A stretch of DNA of 64,000 bases from Eutypa lata (Eukaryota; Ascomycota; Sordariomycetes; Xylariales; Diatrypaceae): assembly GCA_022661535.1 (NCBI GenBank), contig JAKULF010000006.1:2537001-2601000 (forward strand), read 5' to 3'. Each line of letters opens with the position of its first letter. Position 1 is the stretch's first letter. The notes under the pieces are model-generated. The model was not told the origin of the DNA. It was given only the letters and a program-made list of their open reading frames with translations, and made no database searches. Positions 12,468 through 25,082 of the stretch are shown here, in pieces. The position numbers were made by a program, and so were the translations under genes.

Positions 12468-13633
12468 TCAAAGAGTAACAACAAGCTTATTGGCTGAAAC
12501 TCCGCCCTGTTTCAGCTGATCCCATCCCTCCTGGACCTTCTCCAGACCCTGACCGACCACTACCGCCTCAGGAACGCAAAGGTACCTCTTCTTAGCAAGC
12601 GCGGCGGGGAGGAACTCATCAAAGATGACAGGCCCAACCTCGTTATCCTTCAGAGTAGGACCCCAAATCATATTAACCTTCACACCCTCGAACTGTTTAT
12701 CTTCGGGGATCGGACAGGCAGCAGTGACAAATTTAGCGCCCTCGCTCTTAGCCACCACTTCTAAAACGACGTCACTAGAGCTACTCTGGATGGCAAAGGC
12801 ACCGACGCACTTCTTGCCCTTGAAGGCATCTAGCAGCTCCTGGGTGATAGTTTCGCTGTGGTAGTCGAAGACGCGCGAGGCGCCGATCTTCTTGCACAAG
12901 TCAAAGTTCTTGGGCGATGCCGTCGTGAAGACTTCGTAGCCCGCCGCAACGGCCAGCTGGATCGCGTTAGAGCCGACGCTAGAAGCACCAGCCCATACCA
13001 ACAGGGTCTCGCCGTTGGGCTTCGCGCCGTCGGCGCGTGGATAGTCAAGCCCGAGGTGGTCTTTTTGGAAGAGACCCGAAGCCGCTGTGCCCAAGCCCAG
13101 CGGCAGGACAGAGGCATCCGCAAAGCTCAGGTCATCGGGGATGTGGCTGACGGTCTTGGCTTCGAGCGCGGCGTAGTTTTGGAATGCGCCCGTACGGGAT
13201 TCGAAGCCGCCGCTGAGTCCTAGCTGTCTGCTTATTAGCCTGTCATTCTTGAACAAGATACCTCGTTTTCTAGAAAGTCGTACAAGGCATTAAGTGAGTT
13301 GCCATACGACGTTTCCGTAAAAGGGGGCCGAGGGTTCAGGGGCGAGATGGGTTTTATACATACCACACGATCGCCAACCTTGAATTTGGTGACGTTGGGG
13401 CCAACCTCGACAACTGTTCCGGCGGCATCGCTACCGATGGTCAGGGGGTACTGCAGCCAAGGCAGTAAAGTCTGGCCCATAGTTTGGATCATCCAATCCA
13501 ATGGGTTGACAGCGGCGGCGGCTATTTTGACGACGATTTCACCCTCGCCAACGATGGGATACGGCACTGATGCAACAGTCAAAGGGTGCTCCTGAGGAGC
13601 CTTCAGCGAGGCGGCCATGTTGGATGGAGCCAT
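12468..13633 (-). CDS. Zinc-type alcohol dehydrogenase-like (CipB/enoyl-reductase type) oxidoreductase
   Basis: Two exons: 13364-13633 and 12468-13223, joined across a 140-nt intron (GTATGT donor, GACAG acceptor), giving 342 residues, the usual size for this MDR subgroup. The join reads GDRVLGLSGGFESRTGAFQNY, here in two halves either side of the intron. The N-terminal GroES-like domain has NPLDW, the GSDAAGTVVEVG segment and the GDRV turn. The Rossmann NAD(P)-binding domain carries AGASSVGSNAIQLA. The catalytic and structural zinc Cys/His sets of classic ADHs are absent, so it is a zinc-independent quinone/enoyl-reductase-like member despite the family name. The closest recognisable fungal type is CipB (concanamycin-induced protein B-like). 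It probably reduces an activated C=C or C=O bond with NADPH in the cytosol. The substrate cannot be told from sequence. Confidence 0.9.
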
Positions 13634-15065
13634 CTTATTTGGGCAGTTATGGCTTGGCGTCAGTTGAAGGCTTTCAGGTATAGACTTTAGAGATATTCAG
13701 AAGTATCTTAAGAATATTATTTGCTTAAGGGGCTTAGGTCTTCGAGTCAAATAGTAATTCGTCAAGGTCGTGTTGCGAGTATGCTGAATATACTATTGCC
13801 TGTTTCTTGTGTGATCCGGCGATACCTGTGCACTTTGCATGCATGTAGGAAATAAACTAACAGCGTGAACAACGCGGCTTTAGAAGGGGTCAACGAAGAA
13901 GACGGAGCTAACATCTCCTATTCTCGTCTAGTTAATACATAAGGTCGAAAGTCCGAGACGCTGATGTTCGTAGACTTCAAGCTCGGAGCTAAGTAAGCCG
14001 GCGGGTGAGCCGGAGTTAGTGTTATATCGACAACTGGAACATCACAACAGCCTCGATTGGTAGGATCTTAATATAAGAAATATGACAAATCTAAATTTCT
14101 TCTACAAAAAGATTAGAAGTTGAGGTTTTCTTAGGCATGTAGTTCATTGGTAAAATATATCTAACTACTTGCCCCCTTATCACTCCTGCACACTCCGCAG
14201 TGGTGTTGACACTCACCTTTTCAGGTTGACACGTCTAATGCAGCATAGCCGTACCTGTGATCTTATATCACTAGCGACAGCAGTCGAAGCTAATGCGAAT
14301 CCTACACAATGCTTAGGTATTACTAAGCTACCTAGTATTCGACCCGAGTCTGTCGGTCAAGTCCACCCCTCTACCATATTGCATCGGAGCCTAAATACAC
14401 GTCTCACGTTAGCCAACAAACGGGACATTCTCACCGACAGGAACGATTCAGCTAGCTATGCTGCTATGGTAATAGACGTTCAAGACACTGTCAGCAACCG
14501 CTAACTAGGGGTTTATAAACACTGGCGATAAATCCGGATATAAGCTTACGCATGACCTGTTAATATCAAGTTTGATTCCTTTGACCCATGAGCTGTTACC
14601 CGCAATTAGGATCGTGGCGCAACGCCACTCCTTGCAGGATTCGCAATGACTATTCCCGTTTCCTGCCCCTGAGTCGAACTAGCCTGCTAACCCACCGGTG
14701 CAGTCATCCAGGGAACAGAGAAATACGGATAAAGACAAGATAACACAAACGGATAAAAACAAGATAACACAAACGGATCAACTCCGTGATATGTATGAGC
14801 ACATTAATCATATTACGAACTAAGTCTCAATGAATGGTGAATTGCACATATATCCACAGTGCGATGGGGAGATCAATATTCTATATATTCCTGCGCGCTA
14901 CCTATGACATAAGAGTATATGTACAGAAAAATGCCAACCAAGTCAAGATACTGTCGTCTCGGCTATCTCGCCATGTCTAGCACGCGATACTGATATCTAC
15001 CTGCCTGTCTATGTACCTATATAATCTGCATGATCAAATTACCACCTAATTAATGAATTAATTAA
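13634..15065. other. Interval between dehydrogenase and PMS1
   Basis: No supported gene. A 111-codon plus-strand frame (14169-14504) has no recognisable domain. A 24-bp unit is duplicated in tandem at 14725-14748 and 14749-14772 with one mismatch, followed by the first six bases of a third copy. The right part forms the 3' flank of PMS1. Confidence 0.5.
14725..14772. repeat. 24-bp tandem duplication
   Basis: Two adjacent 24-bp copies that start ACGGATAAA and end GATAACACAA, differing at one position (G/A), then ACGGATC. It is a short recent local duplication in intergenic DNA. No function is evident. Confidence 0.85.
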
Positions 15066-18000
15066 CTAAAACTCCTTCTCCTTCTCATCACCCCTAATAT
15101 ATGAAGCCCAGTCCGTCTTCTTCCTACTACCACGGAAATCATCGCCCTCGGCCCAGCCGGCCTCGTCCCAGGCGCCCAGGCCGCAGAGATGCCGCATAGT
15201 GGGGCGACCATGGGGGCAATTCCATGGCTTATCGAGCTCGCCCATATGGCGAACAAGGCGTTCCATCTGGCGGGCGGGCAGCGGCTTGCCGATCATGACA
15301 CTGCTGCGACAGGCGCGCATGGCGAACATCTTGCGAACCTTGGACGGGCGCGGGATAAAAGCAGCGGTCTTAGCACTGGAAACGCTAGTCGAAGGTAAAG
15401 ACAAAGACGAAGATGAAGAGAGGGAAGACTGGTGATCGGCGAGCAGCGAGACCAACTCTTCGAGGTCCGCGAGAGAGAACGTCGTCTCCCGGCTCAGGGG
15501 CAGGCTCAGGAGCTGGCACCGCGAGCCGACGGGCTGGTCGCCGCTGTCGTCGACGGCCACGGCGAACCCGTTGGCCTCGAGCGCCGGGAGGTTCTCCTTG
15601 ATGACTTCCTCCTCGAGCACTGTGAGTTCGAGCGTCTTGGGCTGCACGAGTCGCTGGGACTGGACGACCGTGCTGGCCTGCAGGCGCTCGAAGTTGTACT
15701 TCTCGTCGGTGGCGTGCTGGTCGATGATGAACAGCTCGTCATCCTTAGTGACACGCTGCTGGTGGTGGTGGTGTTCTTCTTCTTCTTTCTTTTCTAGGTC
15801 ATTATCACGGCTATCGACTCGCTCAGCCGGTCGAACAGCTATGATGAAGCCGAGGTTGAACTGTCCGATGATCTTCATCTTTTCGAAGTCGGACTTCGAG
15901 ATCTTCAGAGACAGCTTCTCTTCAGCATCAGAAGCGTCGAGTCGGTTCGCCGAAGGTCCCGTTGACCCGGACCGCGAAAGTGATGCCCCCAGAAAACCGT
16001 CACGGTCGGCTAGGGCGCTTCGTATGCGACCCTCGTTCATCCGCACCGTCTGCTGTAATGGATAAGTTGCATCCTTTTTCTTTGCGCCTCCTTTGACAAA
16101 GCTCTGCGTGCGCTTCTGAATCTCTTCTGAGATCTTCTCTGGTTGGTCTTCCTCTAGTTCGACCTCAGCAGAGGCTTCAAGCTCCTTCTGATCCTCTTTT
16201 GCATCTTCGTTTATGTATTCGTCATCACTCATTTTGTCCGGGAAAGGACGATCCTCCTCAATATCCTCGGCGTTCTCCTGATCGGCCGCATCGTGAGTGT
16301 CTACCTCGCTTTGATTTTGACCTTGTCCGCTTTCCGGTGCGTTATCCTCTTCCTGGACCTTTTCTTCCTCGTCTTCACCATCACTCACGAACAAGTGTTC
16401 ACTCGAAGACTCGGACTCTTTCTCAAAATCTACTAATTCTGTTGCCACTTCAATCTCCGTGGTTTTGCCTGACTTGGACTGACTATTGGCCGCAAACATC
16501 TGCGTTAGGCGGCCCTGGAATGATGGAACCGGTACCGACTCCTTGGCTCGTTGTTGCTGAGGTGATTTGCTACCACGGGCATCTTCTGATCGTAATCGTT
16601 TCGATGGGGACCCAATGACGCTAGTGACCGTATCATTTCCTATTGTGATAGTCGCAACCTCTGGCGCAGTCCGCTTTAGATTTCTGGAAGGTGTAACCTT
16701 GGTTATTCGCATGTCCGATGTTCGTGATGGAGTGGAGATTGCTGGGATTGGCGGCTCTAAAGTAGGCTGGGTAGAATGTGTGCTTTCTGTGGACTTCTCA
16801 GTCTGAGAATTTCGAATTTCTTCTAGGCGTGCCCGGAAATTTGCGACTTTATTGGGTATTCCTTCTGTTTCTGCCACAGATTCTGAGAGATCTGAATCTT
16901 GATCCTCTTGATGATTGTCTCCTTTCTCGACTTCACTATCTCTTCTCAACTTGGTGACAAGCTTTTCTTTTGATTCCGTCATTCCACCATCGTCGCTTGT
17001 TGGCACCTGTACAGTTGTTGCATTGGTGCGTACATCTGACTTTCGCTCGATCCAACGACTGATAAGGTTAAGATTCTGGGCATCTTGAGCTATTGACTTC
17101 GTCGAGACCGAAACGCTCGTAGAAGGTGGATCCTCCGAGTGCTCGTCATCATCTTCGCTGTCACTGGCCGGATACTTCTTCGGGTCTACCGACAAGGATT
17201 TGGCACGAGCATCATCTTCAGATAAGGCTGGACTGTCCTTCCCGCTTTCAGATGTTTCGGTACCCTGTCTATTGAAAGCAAGCTTTTTGAAGGGAGTGTG
17301 CTTCGGCATAGATAACTGTGAAACGGGAACTGCATAGTCATGGGAATCGAATAACGCGATAAGTGACTCTCTAAGATTATCGAGCATTCGAGACTGTTCA
17401 TGCAGGAGTATAGTCCGCTTGTCTGGGCTGACGTTGACATCGTATAAATGAGTGTCTAATTGAATATCCGCGAATATAAAGGGCGATTGCGATGAATTAT
17501 ATGATTTATACACTTCGTTAAATACTTTAGCGAACTGTGGTAGTCCGCAGGGTCGTCCGTTAACAAAAAACATCTGCCTATCAGGTGTTTGTCGTCCTTC
17601 TCCATGAGCAGGGCGAGAGACATGACCCCGAATATAGATCTCATTGGTAGTACTGTTAGCTTCCTGTCCAGTTAAGCGTTTGCCCGGCGTGCTGGTAAGC
17701 TCTAATTCTAACTTGAGATCCAGAGGTATTAGGACAGCCAATGTCTTAGCACCAAATACATTGATAATATTTTCTCGTGTAGTTTGGTTTCCTTTTGTTG
17801 AGAAAAGAACCATTCGCTTTCCTTTGGTTGGCTGCTGCGAGACAGAGAACTTGACGCCGATTTGAATGCAGGCGTACTGGTTGAGCACGCCAATAACCTT
17901 ATTCCATTCGCGCTTGATATTGCGTTCGAGCTCACGCCGGCGAACAGGGAGATTGCGGAATAGCCCCTCGACGGATATTGTTGTGCCCTTTTGAGCGGCT

Positions 18001-18543
18001 ATCACGCTAGTCCCACGAAGCTTTCCGGAAGTTTCAAATTCCAGTTTAGAGCCCTTTGGTGCATCGGAGACTAGACAAGTGGTGACGGTGAATTTGGAGA
18101 GGGCACAGAGCGAAGAAAGTGCTTCTCCTCGAAACCCGAACGTCTGAAGAGTACCAAGATCGCTATAACTCGACAGCTTAGATGTGTAGTGCTTCAAAGC
18201 AAGGGTCTCGTAGTTTTCCTTAGAGATACCAGAACCATTATCTTGGACTTCGATGGAATCCAAACCTTGATTCTTAAAGCGGACCTCTATGAGTACCGGA
18301 TGTGTCAGCAACATCTATAGACTCCCCACGACTAGATTTGGATCACGAACCTATATTCGTTGCTTCAGCATCCAGACTGTTCTCAACAAGTTCCTTCACG
18401 ACAGAACAGAGATCGACGATGACTTGCCCAGACTGAATCTGATGGATCTGTCGGGAAAACAGTTAACTTAATTTTCTTCTTTTGGTCCAATTAGAAGTTT
18501 AAAGACATACTGTCCGAGCCTCGATGGGCTTGATCGTCGCCAT
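15066..18543 (-). CDS. PMS1: DNA mismatch repair protein PMS1 (MutL-alpha subunit)
   Basis: Three exons: 18511-18543 ([11 protein letters not shown]), 18351-18447 and 15066-18286; introns of 63 and 64 nt have GT-AG ends and every phase closes, giving 1116 residues. The spliced N-terminus gives the GHKL ATPase motifs: [19 protein letters not shown] and [11 protein letters not shown] transducer domain follows. A long, acidic, Ser-rich linker spans about residues 370-830. The C-terminal MLH1-interaction/endonuclease domain has the metal-binding [12 protein letters not shown] motif (about 895), [10 protein letters not shown] and [11 protein letters not shown], so the latent nickase is intact. A Glu/His-rich insert sits just before the endonuclease motif. 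PMS1 pairs with MLH1 in the nucleus and nicks the daughter strand after MutS-alpha recognises a mismatch. The start was chosen because only this exon set completes the N-box. Confidence 0.97.
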
Positions 18544-21500
18544 CTTGTTTGGAGTGGACTGGTGGGTTAGAGAAACGGCAAGTGTAGCAGTTCATCCCAT
18601 CCCTACACACATTCAATCGAAAAATCCGCATATAAATCCTCTAGGCTCGTCATAAATGTGCAGTTCCTCGTATGTGCCCGGTTTATGTTCATCTTAGTTA
18701 AACCCTTCTATGGGAAGTCGCAGCTGCAGCCTGGCAGCCTTGCATCACATCACACCTTCAGCCTTAGCGCGTCGTACCTTTAATTGAAGAAACTCATACG
18801 CGCCTGGATAGAAAGTTGAAGTACTTGGCACAGCCACGTGCTACGATAAGGATATGAATTAAAGGTGGGGTAGGTAAGATGTCGGGGCGTATGTGGCTAG
18901 TACTTACCTAATTAATTCCCTACCAGCTGCCGCACGTTGATGAAGGTTTATTTGCATGAATACGGTACTATATATTATACTATATCCGATGTTGAATTTC
19001 ATGCGGTTGACCATAGTATTCCCATCGGAAAACTATCCAAGTAAGCTTTTGGTTTCATCGTCGTTTCCCGACCGGTTGAAATACTTCGGTTCTACTCTAC
19101 GAGATTGATATGCGTGCCGACATATATCAGCATATATGCCCATAGTACAATCTGAAGTATTGGGAAACCCCAGAGTTTCAACCATTATGTACAGCCAGGA
19201 GATATTACCAACGATATTACTAACGACTTGACAAACTTGATTGCCATAGCAGCCACCCGTACTTCAATAAATAATATTGCTAGGATGAGGAATATGCAAG
19301 GACGGTGCTAATGCCATTTATTAAGTATCCAACAGAAAGGAATATTACTCCAATTGCAACACGGCTTCCTTTTCGAGTTCAAGGCACAGGACGCCAGTAA
19401 TCTCTCCAAGTTTATACAGCTTGCCAACAAGCATAACTACCCGTGACTATTAAACCAGCCCTCCAAGCCTCTTTGTAACAGCCAGCAGCGATATCCTCAC
19501 ATAACGGACATCCGAACCATACCATATTATCACCGAATGCGTGGTTTATTACGTGTATGGTGGCTTAATAATACGACATCGTACATGTTATGATAAACCG
19601 GCGTTTCGTATTGACAATCTCAATAACGCAACTCGGAAAGCTAGACTTCTTGGCAGAAATTCCCGTCCTGTATATTGAGTGCAGCAATTGAAGTTTACGA
19701 AACTGAGTTCTTAGGATCTACACTAGTCATGTACATGTTGAGTAAACGATATCTCAGTTCCTCTATCCACATACTAGTATAAACCCGTTCCATACTGTCG
19801 GAGCATTCCTATTATGTATGCGACGTGATGAGAAACCCCGCCCCCTCCCCAAGCGGAAGTAATGTATAATATGGCAGGATCAGTCTACATGACGTTGGCG
19901 GCATTAGACCATCCGGGGTGATATCAAAGCAGATAATAGCTGTTATGTTCAACCGTGATTCATTGATGAGAAGGACGAAAGACGATGAACAGTGAATGTA
20001 AGAAGAAGCTTTGTAGTATCCAAACTATTGGATGCTGCCAAGCTCCAACACGCACCTGTACTGCTGCAGGCTTATGCGAGGCGGGTTAAGTAGATGCGAG
20101 TTTTTTTACGATGGTGCTCTTTCTCTGCATGTCGGCCGGAACTCCAACGACGCATTTTATTGTCTAGATAAAGGCTTGGCTAGTTTCCTCAAGCCACGAC
20201 AACCAATATTGACTATCCAGCTATCCCGCCTCCTGCAGAATGCGCGTCCCTTGGTGTATATATGATTGGCAAGTGACATCAGCTATGCAAAGCCGGAAGT
20301 CTCGGTTGTAGATCAGGGCCTAACCGTGATGGGATTGTTGGTATGCTATGATATCAGCAACATATCGCTAAACCGAGGTAAACATAAAAGTTTTTCTAGA
20401 CCACCGAACAGAAACTGACATATAACTAGTTACTTATACCTTATAAATAACACACATAAACTGAACAAACCCATCCTTTCCCGCCTATACGACTTGAACT
20501 TTTTCGTAGGGCTGGCTGGTTTGTAAAAGAGAATACCGTTAAACTCTTATCTTGATTATCTAGAGTTTAGTAAGGTTTCGGTAGTAGTGCCTTGTATGTT
20601 TACATGGGTACTTGTAGATTATGCATGGTTCTCATGTTCCCCTTGCAATGATGTCAACCAGCTTGGTACTTAATACTCAACTCAAACCCAACCTATCTAA
20701 CTCATATGTATGTAGTTAACTAAGCGATAGGGCCCTCGCCCGGCACCAGTATGTAAAGCATCAACTTTATAATAGTCCGTATGAGCCATCTTTAATACCA
20801 AAAAATCCAAATAAGATATAATGTAATCTACGATATAAAATGACACCTCTGTTGGTAAAAGAGTATTCAATAATAGAATTACATAGAGAGACATCTATAT
20901 AATTATCTGCCCATTTTGCACTCTAACGCCTGTTGTGCCTGAAGTACTCGTACCTAGGTATGCAGGTGGAGCGATATCTGCTGATCGTTTTTCTCCATTA
21001 AAAAAAGCCTTGATTGTATATACTCTAAACCTAACTTAGTGCTTTGCATCACGCTAACAACGTCTAGCATAAGTTGAGCCCATGGTATCCCCATATTAAT
21101 TCAGACAACCTGTAAAAGCCGAACTAGAACAGGGGGCTTTGGGGGGCTCTTTCGTGTGGCTTTCCAGCCTCTCATTCTCGATATCTTTTCCCCCCCAAAA
21201 GTTCAAACTCCATCTTCGTGCATACATACGAAACAGAAAGCTTGACACGACAGGCAAACACCACCATTCCCTTCGTTTTCTTTAGATGCCCCGGGAGTGG
21301 GAAACGGTCACTTTTAGGTTACCACATTCGTTCTTCATATTCTACATACATTAATTATTGCACTCGTTTCTATCTAGTGGTTTTTGATATTTTGGTCTTA
21401 ATATTGTTCGCCGCTTAAAAAAAGGAGCAAGCATCTACGCCGCGCCATCTTATCTTGTCTGGGCGCTTGGCGTGTCTCGATAACCGTTCGTCCAAGCCCA

Positions 21501-21659
21501 CGATACGACCGGATTGCGACTCAGAGATCCAGACCTTATTCCTATTATTCGAATTATTGTCCAAATAAGTCATCGATGGTGGAGGTAATATAATATTAGT
21601 TGTTGCGGTTGAGTAGATTCGATACGGCAGACTCTTGCGGGAGTCACACTTCTTCCTCG
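18544..21659. other. Divergent interval between PMS1 and BST1
   Basis: About 3.1 kb with no supported gene. PMS1 and BST1 start at its two ends, so both promoters lie here. Open frames are under 80 codons with no recognisable domain. Composition is moderately AT-rich, and CA/TG dinucleotides occur normally, unlike the block at the right end of the window. Relics too worn to name are possible around 19200-19650. Confidence 0.45.
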
Positions 21660-24600
21660 ATGAAGAGGCGCTCGTCGGGGTCGTCCGAAGACAGCGATCC
21701 AGCCCATGTCGAGACTACACAGTCTAGAGACCCTACAGATTTAAACGAGCAACATTCTACCATCCGACGGTCTCCCTCGAACCATCAGGAACAGCGAAAT
21801 TCGAGCGCCGCGCTATCATCGGCGCGAAACCGAATAGCGAGTGCTAATGCCGACTGGAAACCTGTACAAGATGAAAATGGGTCCCTCGGAAAGACATCGT
21901 CTGTTGCGCATTCTCTTCCCGTGATGACATCTTCGGAAGACGACTCTATCAAGGAAGAAAAGGTGGTTGAGCGGCGATCTAATAAGGGCCAGTTATCATG
22001 GTTTCGTAGTCAGTGGGCTCCATCGCTCTTGACACTCGTTACAACAATCATCGGCATTGCGCTGACATATGGCGTGTTGGGATCCTCTACCCAACTCCAT
22101 TGCGACGTGAAGGGGTGTCGCATGTCATATATGAGGCCATCGTATATAAAATTTGACGACTTCGATACTGAACACACACGGTTTGCAAGTAAATATTCGT
22201 TATATCTCTACCGAGAACAAAATGGAGCGAACAACGGGGCAAAAGTATCCGGAATACCAGTGCTCTTCATACCTGGGAATGCCGGTAGCTATAAGCAAGT
22301 TCGGCCTATTGCTGCGGAGACTGCCAACTATTTTCACGATATCCTACAACACGATCCAGCGGTTACAGGTGCAGGGGTGAAGAATATTGATTTCTTTACT
22401 GTCGATTTCAACGAAGATTTCACAGCTTTCGACGGTCAGACCATGTTGGATCAAGCTGAGTATGTTAACGAGGCGATCCGATATATCTTGTCTCTATATC
22501 TCGACCCGCGCCTTTCAGACCGTGACCCTAGTCTTCCAGACCCAACTTCAGTAATAGTTCTAGGCCACTCGATGGGAGGAATCGTTGCCCGGACTATACT
22601 TATAATGCCTAATTACCAATCTAATTCAGTAAACACCATTATAACTATGTCAGCTCCACATGCGCGGCCGCCCGTTACCTTCGACCCACGGATTGTCCAG
22701 ATTTACGAGGATATCAACGAGTATTGGAGAACTTCGTACTCGCAAGAATGGGAGAACAACCCCCTCTGGCACGTCACTCTTGTGTCCATCACTGGTGGCG
22801 GTTTGGACACTGTTGTCCCATCAGATTATGCCGGTCTCGAATCCATAGTACCCGACACTCATGGGTTTACTGTCTTCACATCTACTATTCCCAGTGTTTG
22901 GACCAGTATGGACCATCAGGCAATCACGTGGTGCGACCAGTTTCGTAAGGTCATTGCACGTGCTCTGTATCAAATCGTTGATAATGGCCGGGCCTCACAG
23001 ACGAAAACACGAGCGGAGAGAATGAGGGTGTTTAAGAAGTGGTTTTTAACCGGGATGGAGAACATATCCGAAACAACATTACGGCAGAAGGACCCAACTA
23101 CACTGCTTACCCTCGAGGATAGCTCAAATTCGATTGTTTCCCTCGGTGAGCGACTGCTACTTCGCAATATAGGATCAAGTGGAGAGCTGAAGACGCATCT
23201 TCTTCCTATCCCGCCCAGTAATGCGTTAAGCACGAAGTCGTTCACCTTGCTATCTAACTCCAAGCTAGAAGCTTCAGGGGGTGACGGCCCCCTAGAAGTG
23301 CTTTTCTGCAGTGTCCTCCCTGCACAACCTGGGCAGGCTAATATGATACTCACTATGGATATGGATCTTTCCAGTCATAATTCGGGGTCGACCAGGTTGG
23401 CTTGCAAAAATGCAGCATCCGATGTGGTGCTCCTGCCAGCCTCAACTCATGCGACAACAACCCCCTTTATAGGAGACAACCAGAAGCCAGTTCAACCGTT
23501 CTCCTACCTTCAATATGATCTCACAGACATATCGGATTACCACTTCGTCGCAGTCGTAGAAAGGGCTGGATCTCAAATTCCATCATGGGTAGTAGCCGAG
23601 TTCAGTGATGGGGTTGATTCACGTTCTACTCGCGACATTAGTTTGAAGCAACTTTTAGCCTTTGGTCTACAATTCCATTTTCCTTCCGAACGGCCCATGG
23701 TTACGGAGGTGAACATTCCCTCGGTTCAAAGCAGTTTGCTAGCATACAACCTAGAGATCGAAAGCCAAGGTTGCACCCAGCATAAAGAACTCTTCGCTCC
23801 ACTAGTCCGTCAATATTTGTCTGAACCGTATGAATCCAAGTACTTCGTCAATGCGAAAAGAGTGGAGGTTAGCCTGCATGGCGCGTCGCCGTACATGCCT
23901 CCTCCCATGAACGCCAGGACTTCACTCGAAGGGATTAGCTTCCAGTTCTGGACTGACCCGACCTGTGGCTCAAGTACTTCGATACGCTTGACCGTGGATC
24001 CACTGGCTAGCTTGGGGAAGTTGTATATGCGGTACCGCACAGTTTTTGCATCCTTCCCTATCCTTATAGTGGCATTAGTCTTGAGACAACAGTTCCGTGT
24101 CTATGACACTACTGGAGTGTTCATATCGTTCTCCGAGAGTTTAGACATATGTCTTAAGCGCTCCATGCCACTGCTTCTTTTTTCGTTAACTCTCCTGTCA
24201 CTCACTGTGGGCCAACTCAACGCGTCACCGTTCAGCGGAGTGTGGCCTTGGAAGAGCATCACATCCGCCATCGATTTTAATCAGAACGACCTGCTGAGTG
24301 GTACTCACGACCCTTTGTTTTGGTTCTTAGTGCCGGTGATTGGGCTTATCTGTATTGGAGTTTGTGTGGCATTTCATTATGCTATCCTAACCGTCACATA
24401 CATTCTCAGTGCACTTTACGGGCTAGTTGCTGCTCGGCGGGCTTCGAAAACGCATAATGAGAGGAAACGTGTGGCCTTGGTTGGTTTTACTCCTTCCTCA
24501 TCAAGGCGGCGATTAGTGACTACGGGGATCCTCCTATTTCTCGTCTCAACAGTTGTCCCTTATCAATTTGCGTACGTTGTAGCTTGCTTTATTCAGCTAG

Positions 24601-25082
24601 GTACAAACGTTCGAGCGTTGTGGTCCGCCCGCAGTGTTCCTTCCCCTTCGAATACGTACTTCAGCAACTACGTTCACTCAGTCTTCCTTCTCATGTTCTG
24701 GATATTACCAATCAACCTACCGACGTTAGTTGTTTGGATACGAAACCTAACTGTTCACTGGTTTAATCCTTTCTCGACGCATCATAATTTGCTCTCGGTC
24801 CTACCATTTGTTATCTTGGTCGAAACTTTGACCACTGGGAAAATGGTTCCGCGAGTAGCCGGTCGGTTGCGGCATTTTACGAGCTTCCTGCTCTTTAGCA
24901 CTGCTGTTTATGCTGCCATATACGGTGTGTCTTATGCCTACACGATTCACAATCTCGTGAACTTGATTGCGGCATGGCTCGTAGTCGTTCACTCAACTAC
25001 TGACCCTTGGTCACTTTCTGGCTTGGCCGACATGTTTGATAGCAGGCCGACAGACCACTCGAAACAACGCAAGAAACCTTGA
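21660..25082 (+). CDS. BST1: GPI inositol-deacylase (PGAP1/BST1 family)
   Basis: Single uninterrupted frame of 1140 residues from ATG at 21660; the frame is open for 20 codons upstream but has no ATG there. An N-terminal Ser-rich cytosolic tail precedes a membrane segment at about residues 118-140. The lumenal lipase domain has VLFIPGNAGSYKQVR and the serine-lipase elbow VLGHSMGG (Ser about 304), with the family's APHARPP segment after it. From about residue 790 a series of hydrophobic helices forms the multi-spanning C-terminal part. Length and layout match fungal Bst1. The enzyme removes the acyl chain from inositol of GPI anchors in the endoplasmic reticulum, which allows exit and quality control of GPI proteins. 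The catalytic Ser is present and nothing looks disrupted. Confidence 0.96.
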   Translation: MKRRSSGSSEDSDPAHVETTQSRDPTDLNEQHSTIRRSPSNHQEQRNSSAALSSARNRIASANADWKPVQDENGSLGKTSSVAHSLPVMTSSEDDSIKEEKVVERRSNKGQLSWFRSQWAPSLLTLVTTIIGIALTYGVLGSSTQLHCDVKGCRMSYMRPSYIKFDDFDTEHTRFASKYSLYLYREQNGANNGAKVSGIPVLFIPGNAGSYKQVRPIAAETANYFHDILQHDPAVTGAGVKNIDFFTVDFNEDFTAFDGQTMLDQAEYVNEAIRYILSLYLDPRLSDRDPSLPDPTSVIVLGHSMGGIVARTILIMPNYQSNSVNTIITMSAPHARPPVTFDPRIVQIYEDINEYWRTSYSQEWENNPLWHVTLVSITGGGLDTVVPSDYAGLESIVPDTHGFTVFTSTIPSVWTSMDHQAITWCDQFRKVIARALYQIVDNGRASQTKTRAERMRVFKKWFLTGMENISETTLRQKDPTTLLTLEDSSNSIVSLGERLLLRNIGSSGELKTHLLPIPPSNALSTKSFTLLSNSKLEASGGDGPLEVLFCSVLPAQPGQANMILTMDMDLSSHNSGSTRLACKNAASDVVLLPASTHATTTPFIGDNQKPVQPFSYLQYDLTDISDYHFVAVVERAGSQIPSWVVAEFSDGVDSRSTRDISLKQLLAFGLQFHFPSERPMVTEVNIPSVQSSLLAYNLEIESQGCTQHKELFAPLVRQYLSEPYESKYFVNAKRVEVSLHGASPYMPPPMNARTSLEGISFQFWTDPTCGSSTSIRLTVDPLASLGKLYMRYRTVFASFPILIVALVLRQQFRVYDTTGVFISFSESLDICLKRSMPLLLFSLTLLSLTVGQLNASPFSGVWPWKSITSAIDFNQNDLLSGTHDPLFWFLVPVIGLICIGVCVAFHYAILTVTYILSALYGLVAARRASKTHNERKRVALVGFTPSSSRRRLVTTGILLFLVSTVVPYQFAYVVACFIQLGTNVRALWSARSVPSPSNTYFSNYVHSVFLLMFWILPINLPTLVVWIRNLTVHWFNPFSTHHNLLSVLPFVILVETLTTGKMVPRVAGRLRHFTSFLLFSTAVYAAIYGVSYAYTIHNLVNLIAAWLVVVHSTTDPWSLSGLADMFDSRPTDHSKQRKKP

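Noticed and set aside
14169..14504. 111-codon plus-strand frame
   Set aside because: No domain, no codon bias like neighbours, no convincing start context.
15432..16065. Plus-strand frames rich in Ser/Arg
   Set aside because: They are antisense to PMS1; low-complexity composition mirrors the PMS1 endonuclease exon.
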